Assembly: GCA_000746015.1 (NCBI GenBank)
Contig: JQKK01000007.1
Location: 1 to 64,000 of the forward strand
Direction of reading: 5' to 3'
DNA: 64,000 nt
Origin: Lachnospiraceae bacterium MA2020
GTDB taxonomy: Bacteria > Bacillota > Clostridia > Lachnospirales > Lachnospiraceae
How positions within the stretch are numbered: position 1 is the stretch's first letter; every line of letters begins with the position of its first letter. Shown in pieces: positions 15,530-28,289 of the stretch. The position numbers and the translations under genes are program-made. The notes beneath the pieces are model-generated. The model made no database searches, was not told the DNA's origin, and saw only the letters and a list, made by a program, of their open reading frames with translations.

Positions 15530-17761
15530 ATGGGAAATATTGTCAATATTTCATTTTTGATACCGTCTGAAAGAGGGACGGAGGCTCTGCAAAATCTTAC
15601 GTTGTACTATGTCATAAAGGGCAGTGCAAAGTTAACGAGTGCAGATGGTAATCGACTGATCATGCAGGAGGAAGATGTTGCAGCGGTCAATGCGGGAGAA
15701 GACAGCAAAATTGAAGTGACTGATGGCGTTACTGCTGCAATTGAATTTAGTCGTGAGCAGATATATAGCCTGCTTGACGGCAAAAAAAGATATGTAGAAT
15801 GCTGCAGCGTGAATGTACGCACAGGTTCTTTTAACAACTTAAAGGAAAAGGTAAAAAAGCTGCTGGGCTCTATGTTTCGTGATGAGCTCAGCTCTGTTGC
15901 TTTTGAGAAAAACAGCTATGACCTGTTGCTTACACTGCTTAGCGAGTACTCACGCGAGGTCATGACGGGCGGCAGGAAAGACGAAGTAAACAATTGGATC
16001 GATAATTCATACAAGAATGTGATAACGCTTGAAAGTGCAGCCGAATACTTCCATCTTACACCACAGTATTTCAGCCGGTGGTTTGCAGAAGAGTTTGGCC
16101 TCACTTTTTTGAAGTATTTATCAAATGTAAGATGTAAAAATGCTTTGAAGGAGCTAGTCTCGACAGACTATACGATACTTAGGATAGCGCTTGATAACGG
16201 CTTCCCAAACTCAGCGAGCTTTACAAAGGCTTTTGCGGAGATGTATGGCGAAACACCGCTTAAGTATAGAAAAAAACATGCGAAAAAGTCAGAAACTGTC
16301 AGGCTGCAGGATGATGATATAAAGAAATATATTGAAGTTATAGATACACAACATTCAGAAAATAGAAGTGTTGTGGTGGATTGCAGAGAGAACGTAGAAA
16401 GATTGAAACCATATTGGACAGCGCTTTGTAATCTGTCTAATATTTATGATCTGGCAAATTATGAAATGCAGAGTCAGGTGCGTCAGCTTCAGGAAAGCAT
16501 GAGATTTAAGTATGCGCGAGTAAGACTTGACTATCGGGAAAAAGAGACAGGATCAAAATACTACATGGAAGGCAGAGCCATGGAGTTTCTGCTTGAAATG
16601 GGTCTGTCTCCTCTTTTTGTGATCGACTACAGACTCTGTATCCAAAATGATGGCTTTTTGCCATGGTTTCAAGGATTTGCGAGTCATATAGCCATGCGTT
16701 TTGGTATTCGCAAAATGTATCTTGAAGTTTTGTATGACTCAGTTTTTAACAGTAAAAAATCGCGTGAATATCATACTTTCGTTGAGATAATCCGCAAGAC
16801 TCTTGATAAGATAAAGATGGAGTACACTATAGGCGGCCCGGGGCTGCTCTTAAATCACGATGGCAGCAATCTTGTCTCATTTATCAAGGACAATCCGGAT
16901 ATAGACTACATCTCTATAAAGTGTGCACCGATAGAAATAGGCAATGATTCAAATGCAAATGTAAGAAGAGTTACAGAGTCGGATTACTTTTTGCATCAAT
17001 ATCGTCTCGCACAGGAAGTTCTTAAGTCAGGTGGATATGAAAAGGAAATATTGATCACTGATTGGAAAAACAGCCTTACGGGTTTTGATATTTTGAATGA
17101 TTCAAGCTGGATAGCGGCGAGGATAGTGCAGAGTGCGCTAAAAGGCTACGGTATACTTACGTCCCTTCCAATGGACTATCCGCTGGATCTGATGCAAAAT
17201 ATGGACAGCTCGGGTGAGTTGCAGATGTTTAATGGCAGCTCCGGTCTTATGACAATTAATCAGCTTAAAAAGCCGTCATTTTATGCTTTCAGTTTTTTGT
17301 CCCATCTTGATGATGAATACCTTTACAGCGATGAAAATATGATCATAACCTCATCAAACAGCAGTTATTTCCAGATACTTCTGCAGAATGTCTGCCCACT
17401 GTCGTATCAATACTATATGTATCAGCAAAAAGAGAATATCAATGAAAATATACCGGATGAGTTTTTTGAGAGTAAAACACCCTATAAAGTGACACTGGTA
17501 CTTGAGGGAGTCGAGGATATATCCTGGTTTGCCAAGATCAGAAAGATAAATGAAAACGATGGAAATGTATATAATGCGTGGCTGCAAATGAATTATAAGG
17601 ACATGTCGTTTATGGGGCGTGATGAGATGGAGATGTTAAAGTCTGTGAGTTTTCCCAAAATGCAGGGGACTACTTTGCATGCGATTGATGGGAAGCTTGA
17701 AATACCAATAGAAGTTTTGCCTAACGAAATACAACATATTCATTTAATTCCGATAAGATAA
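15530..17761 (+). CDS. AraC-family regulator with GH39-like C-terminal domain
   Basis: A 743-residue protein. Residues 1-130 are a cupin-like sensor domain, and 152-250 an AraC/XylS DNA-binding domain with two helix-turn-helices (LESAAEYFHLTPQYFSRWFA, then ILRIALDNGFPNSASFTKAF and YGETPLKYRKKH). Residues about 270-743 resemble a glycoside hydrolase family 39 TIM barrel (FKYARVRLDYREK, GLSPLFVIDYR, KMYLEVLYDS, ILITDWKNS). In this family architecture the barrel probably binds sugar rather than cutting it. It lies just upstream of, and co-directional with, a PTS permease and a GH1 enzyme, so it probably activates them on the transported glycoside. The GGAGG site is four bases from the ATG. Confidence 0.88.
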   Translation: MGNIVNISFLIPSERGTEALQNLTLYYVIKGSAKLTSADGNRLIMQEEDVAAVNAGEDSKIEVTDGVTAAIEFSREQIYSLLDGKKRYVECCSVNVRTGSFNNLKEKVKKLLGSMFRDELSSVAFEKNSYDLLLTLLSEYSREVMTGGRKDEVNNWIDNSYKNVITLESAAEYFHLTPQYFSRWFAEEFGLTFLKYLSNVRCKNALKELVSTDYTILRIALDNGFPNSASFTKAFAEMYGETPLKYRKKHAKKSETVRLQDDDIKKYIEVIDTQHSENRSVVVDCRENVERLKPYWTALCNLSNIYDLANYEMQSQVRQLQESMRFKYARVRLDYREKETGSKYYMEGRAMEFLLEMGLSPLFVIDYRLCIQNDGFLPWFQGFASHIAMRFGIRKMYLEVLYDSVFNSKKSREYHTFVEIIRKTLDKIKMEYTIGGPGLLLNHDGSNLVSFIKDNPDIDYISIKCAPIEIGNDSNANVRRVTESDYFLHQYRLAQEVLKSGGYEKEILITDWKNSLTGFDILNDSSWIAARIVQSALKGYGILTSLPMDYPLDLMQNMDSSGELQMFNGSSGLMTINQLKKPSFYAFSFLSHLDDEYLYSDENMIITSSNSSYFQILLQNVCPLSYQYYMYQQKENINENIPDEFFESKTPYKVTLVLEGVEDISWFAKIRKINENDGNVYNAWLQMNYKDMSFMGRDEMEMLKSVSFPKMQGTTLHAIDGKLEIPIEVLPNEIQHIHLIPIR

Positions 17762-17921
17762 AAATTAGTGCTGAAAATTAATATGATATACTGAAATATG
17801 TTAATATGATTATCTATATTAAAAATCAGAATTGAAATTCGTTAATATATAGAAGGATTGTAACGCAGAAATAGTGGATAATTAGATACATCAAACAACA
17901 CTATTTAAGGAGATATAAGCA

Positions 17922-20742
<2,821 letters not shown>

Positions 20743-20992
20743 ACTCGGATTAAACCGAGTTGGTTAAAACCGAGTAAAAAGACATGCGGGTTTTCTGCAT
20801 GTCTTTACTTTATATGTGAGATTTTTTTTATTTTAACTCGGATAGAACCGAGAGAATTGAAATTGACGAAATATAAAAATAGATATAAAATAATAACAAA
20901 TCATAAATAAAAGTGAATTATCATAAATGAACATAAATAATTATAATGTTTCATAAATGAATATAAATAATAATCTCAATCATAAAAACGGA
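20743..20992. promoter_or_regulatory. Terminator hairpin and TCATAAATGAA-type repeats
   Basis: After the GH1 stop come AACTCGG...ACCGAGTT hairpins and a terminator-like AAAGACATGC/GCATGTCTTT stem (about 20777-20805). Between 20898 and 20992 the motif TCATAAAT(G)AA recurs four times, two copies being near-palindromic (TTCATAAATGAA), just before the ATPase gene. The repeats could be operators; no regulator is identified. Confidence 0.5.
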
Positions 20993-21002
20993 GGTTTTAG
21001 CT

Positions 21003-22091
21003 ATGGGAGGAAAGATTGATCCGTTCACAAGAACACCTGGGATAGCAGGCAAAGCATATATTGACAATGGGATAGCGGATGAAATAATAGAAAACTTTTG
21101 CAGCGATGAATCAGCAAAATACGTTTATAAAATTACCGGATTAAGAGGCTCAGGAAAGTCAGTAGAATATAGTAAAATAATCCGAACCTTAAAAGAAAAG
21201 ACAGGGTGGCTGGTTTATCCTCTTTCTGCGTCAGGTGATGCTGTTCCAACGCTTATATCTAAACTGAGTATGGAAAAGTTCATTGATTCTACTGTAGCCA
21301 CCACTTCCATTAGTTCGAATACGTCTGTAGGCGGAAATATTCACATCGTATCTGGTTCAGAAACAGTTAATGTATCAAAAACATTAAAGCCAAACGAGCA
21401 ATTATATTCAGAAGAGGCCACTCTTACGAGCATGATTAATTCTGCTAACAAAAAGAAATATAAAGTTTTAATTGGCATCGACGATATCGCAAAGACTCCT
21501 GAAATGGTCAAACTCCTTTCAATTGTTGGCTCTATGATATTAGAAGGACTTCCAGTTTATTTAGTAGTTACAGGTCTTTCGGAAAACATCGAAGATTTTT
21601 CAAACGAGAAAAATTTATCTTTCTTCAAAAGAGCAGATACAAAAGAGATAAGAGGTCTTAATCGGTACGATATAACGTTTATGTACGAAAAGCTTCTTGG
21701 TGTGGATGCTAAAGAAGCGAGAAAAATTGAATCACTTTCAAAAGACTACGCTTATGCATATCAAGTTCTTGGCTCTTTGTATTTCAGCAAAAAAGCATCT
21801 GATACACTTGAAGATATTATTCCTGATTTTGAGAGAATAATGTACAAGGATTCTTATGATTTGATATGGAAATCCCTCACACCGGGCGAAAAAGAACTTG
21901 TAACATGTATATGTAAATCTAAATCGGGTAAGGCTGAAGATATTAAAAAGCTCATGTCTAATCCGGGAAGCTATTCGGTTTTCAGAGATCGACTTATCAA
22001 TAAACATTTAGTTGATGGTGATACCCGCGGGTATTTGAAAATACAATTGCCTAGCTTTGATAAGTTTGTCGAGCTATGGGGCGAAGATTGA
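21003..22091 (+). CDS. P-loop ATPase of the AAA/STAND type
   Basis: A 362-residue protein. Walker A is GLRGSGKSV at about residues 45-53; Walker B is probably KVLIGIDD (about 154-161). The LVVTGLSENIEDF segment behaves like sensor 1, and a winged-helix-like C-terminal part (about 290-362) follows. It resembles the single-chain ATP-binding proteins with a DUF-type helix-turn-helix end that are common in Lachnospiraceae. Their role is unknown. The ribosome site CGGAGG is well placed. It is flanked by its own leader repeats and appears monocistronic. Confidence 0.75.
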   Translation: MGGKIDPFTRTPGIAGKAYIDNGIADEIIENFCSDESAKYVYKITGLRGSGKSVEYSKIIRTLKEKTGWLVYPLSASGDAVPTLISKLSMEKFIDSTVATTSISSNTSVGGNIHIVSGSETVNVSKTLKPNEQLYSEEATLTSMINSANKKKYKVLIGIDDIAKTPEMVKLLSIVGSMILEGLPVYLVVTGLSENIEDFSNEKNLSFFKRADTKEIRGLNRYDITFMYEKLLGVDAKEARKIESLSKDYAYAYQVLGSLYFSKKASDTLEDIIPDFERIMYKDSYDLIWKSLTPGEKELVTCICKSKSGKAEDIKKLMSNPGSYSVFRDRLINKHLVDGDTRGYLKIQLPSFDKFVELWGED

Positions 22092-22127
22092 TCTGTTCAT
22101 TATTGTTGAAGTTGATTTTTTATTAAG

Positions 22128-22155
22128 TTGACAGCACAATTAATTTGGGTATAAG
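22128..22155 (+). promoter_or_regulatory. Sigma-A-type promoter
   Basis: TTGACA (22128-22133), 16-bp spacer, TATAAG (22150-22155), about 70 bp before the small membrane protein gene at 22228. Confidence 0.6.
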
Positions 22156-22227
22156 ATATTCCATGTTTACCGACATATTGTAGGCAAATAGACAGTTTAG
22201 AATTTTAACTTGAATTTGGAGGCGCAT

Positions 22228-22686
22228 ATGAAGGAAAAGTTTTACATGGATTATCAGGGAGACATTAAGGAAAATTTTGAAAAATATGTCAATAAGCCTG
22301 GTTTGTTTAAGTTCTCTGATGAATTCTATGGAAGAATGAACGGCAACAGTTTTTGGTTTTTTAAGCCATCTCCGTGGGGTAAGAATAGTTTCGTAACAAT
22401 AATACAGGGCGAAGTGCAGGACAATAAGGTTTGCTTTGGTTATAGGAAGACATCATGGTTACTTCCGTTGACTATATTTATTGATATGTTAGGATTGGCA
22501 TTGATATTGTATTCGATATACCTGCTGCTGATTGGTGCAGGTATATCTGGTGATCCGGTTGAGAGCTTGATCTTTGTCCTTATACCGGTTATTTTTACTG
22601 TTTTGACGTTTAGATATCCAAAAAAAGAGAAAGAAGAGCTTTACGAGCAGCTGCAGAAAATATGCGGTCATGAAGTAAATGCATGA
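22228..22686 (+). CDS. Small membrane protein of unknown function
   Basis: A 152-residue protein. A soluble N-terminal part (about 1-75, with FWFFKPSPWGKNSF) precedes two membrane helices (about 77-103 LLPLTIFIDMLGLALILYSI; about 112-130 SLIFVLIPVIFTVLTF) and a charged C-terminus. The start at 22228 is set by TTTGGAGG six bases upstream; the frame extends further to a TTG. Not recognised. Confidence 0.7.
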   Translation: MKEKFYMDYQGDIKENFEKYVNKPGLFKFSDEFYGRMNGNSFWFFKPSPWGKNSFVTIIQGEVQDNKVCFGYRKTSWLLPLTIFIDMLGLALILYSIYLLLIGAGISGDPVESLIFVLIPVIFTVLTFRYPKKEKEELYEQLQKICGHEVNA

Positions 22687-22707
22687 ATATTATACGTAAA
22701 TCGGAAT

Positions 22708-22736
22708 GCAGCAGACGCTTTGAGGGTGTCTGCTGC
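22708..22736 (+). repeat. GCAGCAGAC hairpin, relative of the one at 15449
   Basis: GCAGCAGACGC, loop TTTGAG, GTGTCTGCTGC. No T run follows. It shares stem and loop pattern with 15449-15474. Confidence 0.6.
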
Positions 22737-22766
22737 AAAACTATATGTAAAAGGAGAATTCGCAGG

Positions 22767-23354
22767 ATGAAAAATTATACTGACGCAATGATCATTATCG
22801 CCTTAACTGTCACAATGGTTTCGGGTTGCGGGACAACTGTCGGCAGTGCACACAGTAATAAGACTAATAATGTTGATGCAGTTATTAAGCAGCAGATGGC
22901 GTCGGAAACAGTCAGTCTTGAATCGTCAGAATCTGTGGAGCCTTCTGAGGATGCTGATATAAGTTCTAATACAACGACACAAAAGCCTGTTTCAGATGAT
23001 GAAGTACGCGAAAAGATAATCGCTGAGCAACCAGACATCGATCTTACAGTTATGGGTGCAGATATGGTTTATGCAACGGTCTATCAGATGATGGTCAATC
23101 CTGATGAATACGTTGGCAAGACGATCAAGATGAACGGCACTTATTATAATTCATATTATGAGCCAAATGATACATATTACAACTATTGCATCATCAAAGA
23201 TGCTCTTGCCTGCTGTAGTCAAGGCCTTGAGTTTGAAAAGTCAAGCGATATAAGTATTGAAGAAAATGCGGAGATCACAGTTACAGGCGTATTTGAAACA
23301 TATAAAGAGGATGGAAATCTGTATTGTCACATAGTTAATTCAAAAATCGAATAA
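22767..23354 (+). CDS. Putative lipoprotein
   Basis: A 195-residue protein. A lipoprotein signal is visible: a hydrophobic stretch and the lipobox VSGC (Cys near residue 21). A low-complexity Ser/Glu/Thr linker (about 45-75) leads to a small C-terminal domain (about 95-195) that resembles OB-fold-like domains in Firmicute lipoproteins (DEYVGKTIKMNGTYY, ITVTGVFETYKEDGNLYCHI). It is anchored outside the cell membrane. The start ATG is ten bases after AAGGAG. Confidence 0.75.
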   Translation: MKNYTDAMIIIALTVTMVSGCGTTVGSAHSNKTNNVDAVIKQQMASETVSLESSESVEPSEDADISSNTTTQKPVSDDEVREKIIAEQPDIDLTVMGADMVYATVYQMMVNPDEYVGKTIKMNGTYYNSYYEPNDTYYNYCIIKDALACCSQGLEFEKSSDISIEENAEITVTGVFETYKEDGNLYCHIVNSKIE

Positions 23355-23525
23355 TCAAATATAGCTTAATATTTCTTCAAATCCCTGTTTTCCTTCAGGG
23401 TAGAATGTGAGCATTGGGTAACAATAAGTTTGTATAGCTGCTGAGAGCCATTTAACTTAAAATGTTGTATTTTACAATGAAGAAGTCTAAAATAAAAAGC
23501 AAAAACTGAAAGGTGACAATTTTCT

Positions 23526-24167
23526 ATGGATTATAAAAGCATCATAATCAACAGCGGACTTGAGATAATCAAAAGAGGTCTTACGGTGGAGACCTGGGGG
23601 AATATTAGTGTAAGAGACAGTGAGAGCGGGCTTGTCTACCTGACTCCCAGTGCGATGAAATATGATGAGATAACAGAAGATGACGTTGTAGTCATGGATA
23701 TAGATGGAAATATCGTTGAGGGGAAGCGCAAGCCAACAATAGAGACCGGAATGCACCTTGCAATCTATAAGAGCAGACCTGAAATAAATGCTGTGATTCA
23801 CACGCATCCTATATATTCAATGGTCTATGCTGTGCAAGGAAGGTCTATATCTCAGTTTACAGATGAGACAGCGCAGGCGCTTGGCGGAGAAGTTCTCTGT
23901 ACAAAGTATGCGCTGCCTGGAACTGATGAAATGGCAAAAGAAGTTGCAAAAGCGCTTCCTGAGACGCACAGAGCATGTCTTATACATTCGCATGGAGCTG
24001 TGTGTCTTGGACGGAGTATGTCAGAAGCCTTTAAGACAGCAACAGTACTCGAAGCAACGGCCAGAGTATTGCAGCTGGTAGAAGCAACCGGTGCAAAGCC
24101 GGCGGGCATATCTCAGGAAAACATTGATTATATGTGGGATTTTGCACAAAATAAATATGGAAGGTAA
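23526..24167 (+). CDS. Class II aldolase (fuculose-phosphate aldolase-like)
   Basis: A 213-residue class II aldolase/adducin family enzyme. Zinc ligands His92 and His94 (IHTHP) and His154 or His156 (CLIHSHG) are present, and Glu73 (IETGMH) fits the catalytic residue. The family cleaves L-fuculose-1-phosphate, L-rhamnulose-1-phosphate or similar, or epimerises ribulose-5-phosphate; the substrate here is open. No partner kinase or isomerase gene is adjacent. It ends at a bidirectional terminator shared with the convergent HD-GYP gene. Confidence 0.88.
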   Translation: MDYKSIIINSGLEIIKRGLTVETWGNISVRDSESGLVYLTPSAMKYDEITEDDVVVMDIDGNIVEGKRKPTIETGMHLAIYKSRPEINAVIHTHPIYSMVYAVQGRSISQFTDETAQALGGEVLCTKYALPGTDEMAKEVAKALPETHRACLIHSHGAVCLGRSMSEAFKTATVLEATARVLQLVEATGAKPAGISQENIDYMWDFAQNKYGR

Positions 24168-24175
24168 AAAAATAC

Positions 24176-24207
24176 AAAGGCTTCCCCGTTGATAGGGAAG
24201 CCTTTTT
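24176..24207 (+). terminator. Bidirectional terminator
   Basis: AAAGGCTTCCC, short loop, GGGAAGCCTTTTT between two convergent genes. A-rich sequence on the left serves the minus-strand gene. Confidence 0.9.
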
Positions 24208-26435
24208 CACCACCAAAGCACCTTTTCATCAAGTTCACTTTTGTCAAGCCAACCGTCTTGAACCATTTCTATAAAAGCCTTTGAAAGCTCAGGATTAAAC
24301 TGAATTCCTGCACCTTTACGGATTTCTTCAAGACAATCCTCAAGATCCATTTTATTGCGATAGGGTCTTGTGGAATACATTGCATCAAAGGCATCTGCAA
24401 TTGATATGATCTGTGCGATCTCGGGTATCTCATCACCTTTAAGTCCTTCAGGATAGCCGCTGCCATCATACTTTTCATGATGATAGCCTGCCCCAAGAGA
24501 AATTTCAGGAATAGCATCTATTCCTAAAAGAATGTCTTTACCCAAGGCAGCGTGCTCTTTGATTATTGAATATTCTGTGTCATTAAGTTCTCCGGGTTTA
24601 TTAAGAATATAATCGGGTACAGCTATCTTGCCTATGTCATGCAGTAGGGCAATATTATATACTTTTCTTGCAAAAGCTTTATCATATCCCAATTTCAGAG
24701 CAAGCTTACGGGAATACTCAGCAACTCTGAAGGAATGTCCGCTTGTATATTCATCCTTTTTATCTATAATTTTTGCAAAAGCCATGATCATCTGATCAAA
24801 TATCTTTTGTATTGCAAATCTCTGTTTTTTCTCTTTCTCAACCTTTTCATGAAAGTTTATTACGAATATCAGCAATATAGTAATAAAGGCAACAATCATA
24901 ACGACTATCGTGGCTTCTGCATGATCTTTGAGAAAATCATTGATCGTATAATAATATAACTTGTCAGTATAACGATCTGCCATATGGAAGATATAGTCAT
25001 CATCTAATACACTGATTCCTCTATTTATAAGCTTTAGCAGACTCTTATTACCTATATCTATTCCGAAGCATATGTTTTCGTATCCGCCGAGCTGTATTAC
25101 AGATAAGTCATGATATATGCTGTTCCTTAGAATGTTGTATGCCCTCAAACTATTTAGGACTGTTGCGTCAGCTTCACTGTTGATTACCGCTTCAAGACAT
25201 TCATTTGTAGAATTATAATACTTTAACTCTGTATCAGGAAAATTTGCCAGGACATAATAGTACTGTAATCCGTTATTTCGGTTGACGGCCATAGTTTTGA
25301 TATGGTGGTTGTCAATATCATCCTTGTAAACAAGCTCATTATTCGTTGAAATAACCGGGCTTGACTGATAAATTCCGTTTTCTTCGGAATAATACAGATT
25401 TCCTCCTATCGGAAAGGTTATATCTACAATTCCTTTATCCAAATCAGCTAACATATCACTGTAGGATCTATATCCCTTGTAGGATACATCGACTTTATTG
25501 AGATTAAGCTCTCTTAATATTTGTGATACAGCATCTTTTACAATTCCGTTAACATTGCCGTCTGCATCTGTATCACTGTACGGGAGCAGATCTTCCATAT
25601 ATCCGACAACAAGAGAATCATTATTTGCGATCCAGTCCTTTTCCAAATCAGAAAAAGCCAGACTTGAAATACTTCCGGAATAATATCTGTTTTTCAAATT
25701 ACTGATATAGTTAGGCTCTTCGACCGAAAGAAGCATCTGAGCTTCATTTAATTCATCCAGAATATCCGCCCTTCGTTTATTTACACAGAGATAATATTCT
25801 GAAGCTCCAAAAGTACACACTACTTCTGACGCTTCTCTGCCATAGGTGCCGCTTCCTTCCACGGCTGCCATATCAAGCTTACCGGTATCATAATCTGCAA
25901 AAAGTGAAGAATAATCATCATATGTAATGATCTTACACTCGATATCCTTAACATCAAGAAACTTGCCCAATATATCTACTATTGCGCTGTCAAGAACTCC
26001 TATTTTTTTTCCTGTAAATGAAGCCGGGTCAGAAGTGATGCTTTTATTTTCGTTATGCTTTATAAGATTATAAAGCTCATTTCCCATTGCTCTGTCAGGA
26101 TAGGAGATTACCCTTTTTCTTTGAGCATTCATTGCAATTCCGGCAAGCAGATCGATATCTCCATCTACAAGCATCTTAAAAAGATTGTTATAGCTATCAT
26201 ATACATATTCATATTCCCAGCCGGTATACTCGGAAATTTTACGATAATATTCATAAGCATAGCCTGATTTGGCTGTTCCTTCAGAGGCTCCTTCCTGAAA
26301 AACTTCATTTTCATAATAGCCAACTCGTATCGGCCTGTTTTCATTTGCATACACTGGAATACTATAAACAAATCCCATTACTATAAGAATGGATATTACG
26401 ACAAATAGAATTTTATTACACAACAATCGCTGCAT
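24207..26435 (-). CDS. Periplasmic-type sensor with HD-GYP cyclic-di-GMP phosphodiesterase
   Basis: A 742-residue membrane sensor: signal/anchor at 5-29 (LCNKILFVVISILIVMGFVY), two tandem solute-binding domains (SBP_bac_3 type, about 35-260 and 270-500), one membrane helix (about 508-530, ATIVVMIVAFITILLIFVIN) and a cytoplasmic HD-GYP domain. The HD-GYP motifs are complete: LLHDIGKIAVPDYILNKP, then KEHAALGKDIL, AGYHHEKYDGSGYPEGLKGD and ADAFDAM. HD-GYP proteins degrade cyclic di-GMP, so an amino-acid-like ligand sensed outside may set cyclic di-GMP level and motility. Chemoreceptor and motility-type promoters nearby fit. Confidence 0.92.
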   Translation of the reverse strand: MQRLLCNKILFVVISILIVMGFVYSIPVYANENRPIRVGYYENEVFQEGASEGTAKSGYAYEYYRKISEYTGWEYEYVYDSYNNLFKMLVDGDIDLLAGIAMNAQRKRVISYPDRAMGNELYNLIKHNENKSITSDPASFTGKKIGVLDSAIVDILGKFLDVKDIECKIITYDDYSSLFADYDTGKLDMAAVEGSGTYGREASEVVCTFGASEYYLCVNKRRADILDELNEAQMLLSVEEPNYISNLKNRYYSGSISSLAFSDLEKDWIANNDSLVVGYMEDLLPYSDTDADGNVNGIVKDAVSQILRELNLNKVDVSYKGYRSYSDMLADLDKGIVDITFPIGGNLYYSEENGIYQSSPVISTNNELVYKDDIDNHHIKTMAVNRNNGLQYYYVLANFPDTELKYYNSTNECLEAVINSEADATVLNSLRAYNILRNSIYHDLSVIQLGGYENICFGIDIGNKSLLKLINRGISVLDDDYIFHMADRYTDKLYYYTINDFLKDHAEATIVVMIVAFITILLIFVINFHEKVEKEKKQRFAIQKIFDQMIMAFAKIIDKKDEYTSGHSFRVAEYSRKLALKLGYDKAFARKVYNIALLHDIGKIAVPDYILNKPGELNDTEYSIIKEHAALGKDILLGIDAIPEISLGAGYHHEKYDGSGYPEGLKGDEIPEIAQIISIADAFDAMYSTRPYRNKMDLEDCLEEIRKGAGIQFNPELSKAFIEMVQDGWLDKSELDEKVLWW

Positions 26436-26581
26436 TTTATAACACCAAATTTACATTTATCCTTAATCATATTTAGCAGAAGTTTATATGCTGCAGTTCA
26501 CAGGTAAACTACTACTTATAGTAGAATACCATATGTATGAAAAATATCAAAGTACTTGTTACGGCTATAGGCATACTTCGC

Positions 26582-26618
26582 AAAAAAAGCAATCAAGATT
26601 ATGATCTCGATTGCTTTT
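26582..26618 (-). terminator. Terminator of the SulP gene
   Basis: Stem AAAAGCAATC/GATTGCTTTT; read on the minus strand it ends in seven T. Confidence 0.85.
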
Positions 26619-26636
26619 AATCTTAACATCATATCA

Positions 26637-28289
26637 TTACATAGCACTAATTTCTTCTGCGCGGCGGATAGCATCATCGATATGTGGCTGGAAGTTTTCA
26701 GCACCGACTCTTTCGATGAAACCGTCTTTTCTCATTGTTTCCATAGGCTGCTCATTAGCATGAGATATTACAAGCTGAACATTCTCTTTTTCACACTTAT
26801 CAAGAAGAAGCTCAAATGAATGCATAGCAGATGCATCGATTGCAGGAACACCTCTCATACGGATGATAAGAGCTTTAGTATCTGCTTCGAACTTGATAGA
26901 ATTGATAAGCTCAGTATCACCGAAGAACATAGGACCGCTGATTTCATAAACGCGGATGCTCTTGCTGATGTTCTTAAGCGCTACTCCGTCTGGATCATCT
27001 TCAGGATCGTAGTACTTCCATCCTCTGATACGTGACTCATCACTCATTCTCTTCATGAAGAGGAGACAGGCAAGGACCATACCAACCTCGATAGCCATTA
27101 CAAGGTCAAATACTACTGTAAGTACAAAAGTAATTACAAGTACTAAGATATCGCTCTTTGGAGCAGTCTTGCAAAGGTGTGTGAATGTACGCCACTGGCA
27201 CATGTTGTAAGCTACCATAAAGAGGATAGCAGCGATAGTTGGCATTGGTATAAGTGCTGCGTAAGGCATGAGCACTACAAGTATAAGTACAAGTACGATA
27301 GAGTGAACGATACCGGCGATAGGTGAACGTCCACCGTTCTTGATGTTTGCAGCTGTTCTTGCGATAGCGCCTGTTGCAGGGATACCTCCAAAGAGCGCTG
27401 ATCCGATATTTCCGACACCCTGAGCTACAAGCTCCATATTTGAGCGGTGACGTGAATTGATCATGCTGTCAGCAACTACACATGAAAGCAAAGACTCGAT
27501 AGCTGCAAGGATAGCGATAGTAAATCCATCAGAAGCAACAGCACTTATGGCATCAAATGAAACAGCAGGAAGGTGAAGCTTTGGAAGGCTTCCGCTGATG
27601 GTGTAAAGATCGCCGATAGTGTTGACATTCATGCCGATAAGCTTAACCATAAGGATGCCGACGATAACGGCGATAAGGCTTCCCGGGATCTTTTCACTTA
27701 CCTTTGGCCATACGATAAGGATTGCAAGACTCACAACACCGACCATGATAGCCTGCACGTTGATAGTGTCAAGGGAGCGTGAAAGAGCTACCATTTTGTC
27801 CATTGTGCTGATAGTTACAGCGCCTGCAGGATAAGATGCTCCGACGAAATCCTTTATTTGACCTAAAAGAATAGTAAGGGCGATACCGGATGTAAATCCT
27901 GTTGTAATTGTGTAAGGGATAAACTTAATAAGGCTTCCGAGCTTGAAAATACCGAGAAGTATAAGTATTACACCTGCAAAGATGGTTGCGAGCATAAGAC
28001 CTTCCATACCACGGGCAGCAACGATGCCGGCAACGATTGTCGCAAAGGCTGCGGTAGGACCCGCGATCTGCACACGGCTTCCGCCTAAGAAAGATATAAG
28101 AAAGCCTGCAACGATAGCAGTGTAAAGACCTTCCTCGGGACCTACACCTGATGCAAGTGCAAGTGCGATAGAAAGTGGAAGAGCTATGATAGCCACGATG
28201 ATACCGGAAAGTACATCGGTGATAAACTGCTTTTTGTCATAGCTTTTCAAAACAGTAAACAGCATTGGTTTCAATTTTTCGTGATCCAT
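26637..28289 (-). CDS. SulP-family anion transporter with STAS domain
   Basis: A 550-residue membrane protein: about twelve to fourteen hydrophobic segments (residues about 20-420, with the SulP-type GSRVQIAGPTAAFATIV and GGIPATGAIARTAANIKNGG) and a C-terminal STAS domain (about 440-545, LIIRMRGVPAIDASAMHSFE). SulP proteins carry sulfate, bicarbonate or dicarboxylates; the substrate is not settled by sequence. The start is ATG 28289, six bases after GAGG; the upstream in-frame GTG at 28301 overlaps that site. Confidence 0.92.
   Translation of the reverse strand: MDHEKLKPMLFTVLKSYDKKQFITDVLSGIIVAIIALPLSIALALASGVGPEEGLYTAIVAGFLISFLGGSRVQIAGPTAAFATIVAGIVAARGMEGLMLATIFAGVILILLGIFKLGSLIKFIPYTITTGFTSGIALTILLGQIKDFVGASYPAGAVTISTMDKMVALSRSLDTINVQAIMVGVVSLAILIVWPKVSEKIPGSLIAVIVGILMVKLIGMNVNTIGDLYTISGSLPKLHLPAVSFDAISAVASDGFTIAILAAIESLLSCVVADSMINSRHRSNMELVAQGVGNIGSALFGGIPATGAIARTAANIKNGGRSPIAGIVHSIVLVLILVVLMPYAALIPMPTIAAILFMVAYNMCQWRTFTHLCKTAPKSDILVLVITFVLTVVFDLVMAIEVGMVLACLLFMKRMSDESRIRGWKYYDPEDDPDGVALKNISKSIRVYEISGPMFFGDTELINSIKFEADTKALIIRMRGVPAIDASAMHSFELLLDKCEKENVQLVISHANEQPMETMRKDGFIERVGAENFQPHIDDAIRRAEEISAM

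Noticed and set aside
20893-20992. CRISPR-like or iteron array
   Set aside because: Repeats are short, AT-rich, irregularly spaced and only four; no cas genes or replication initiator.
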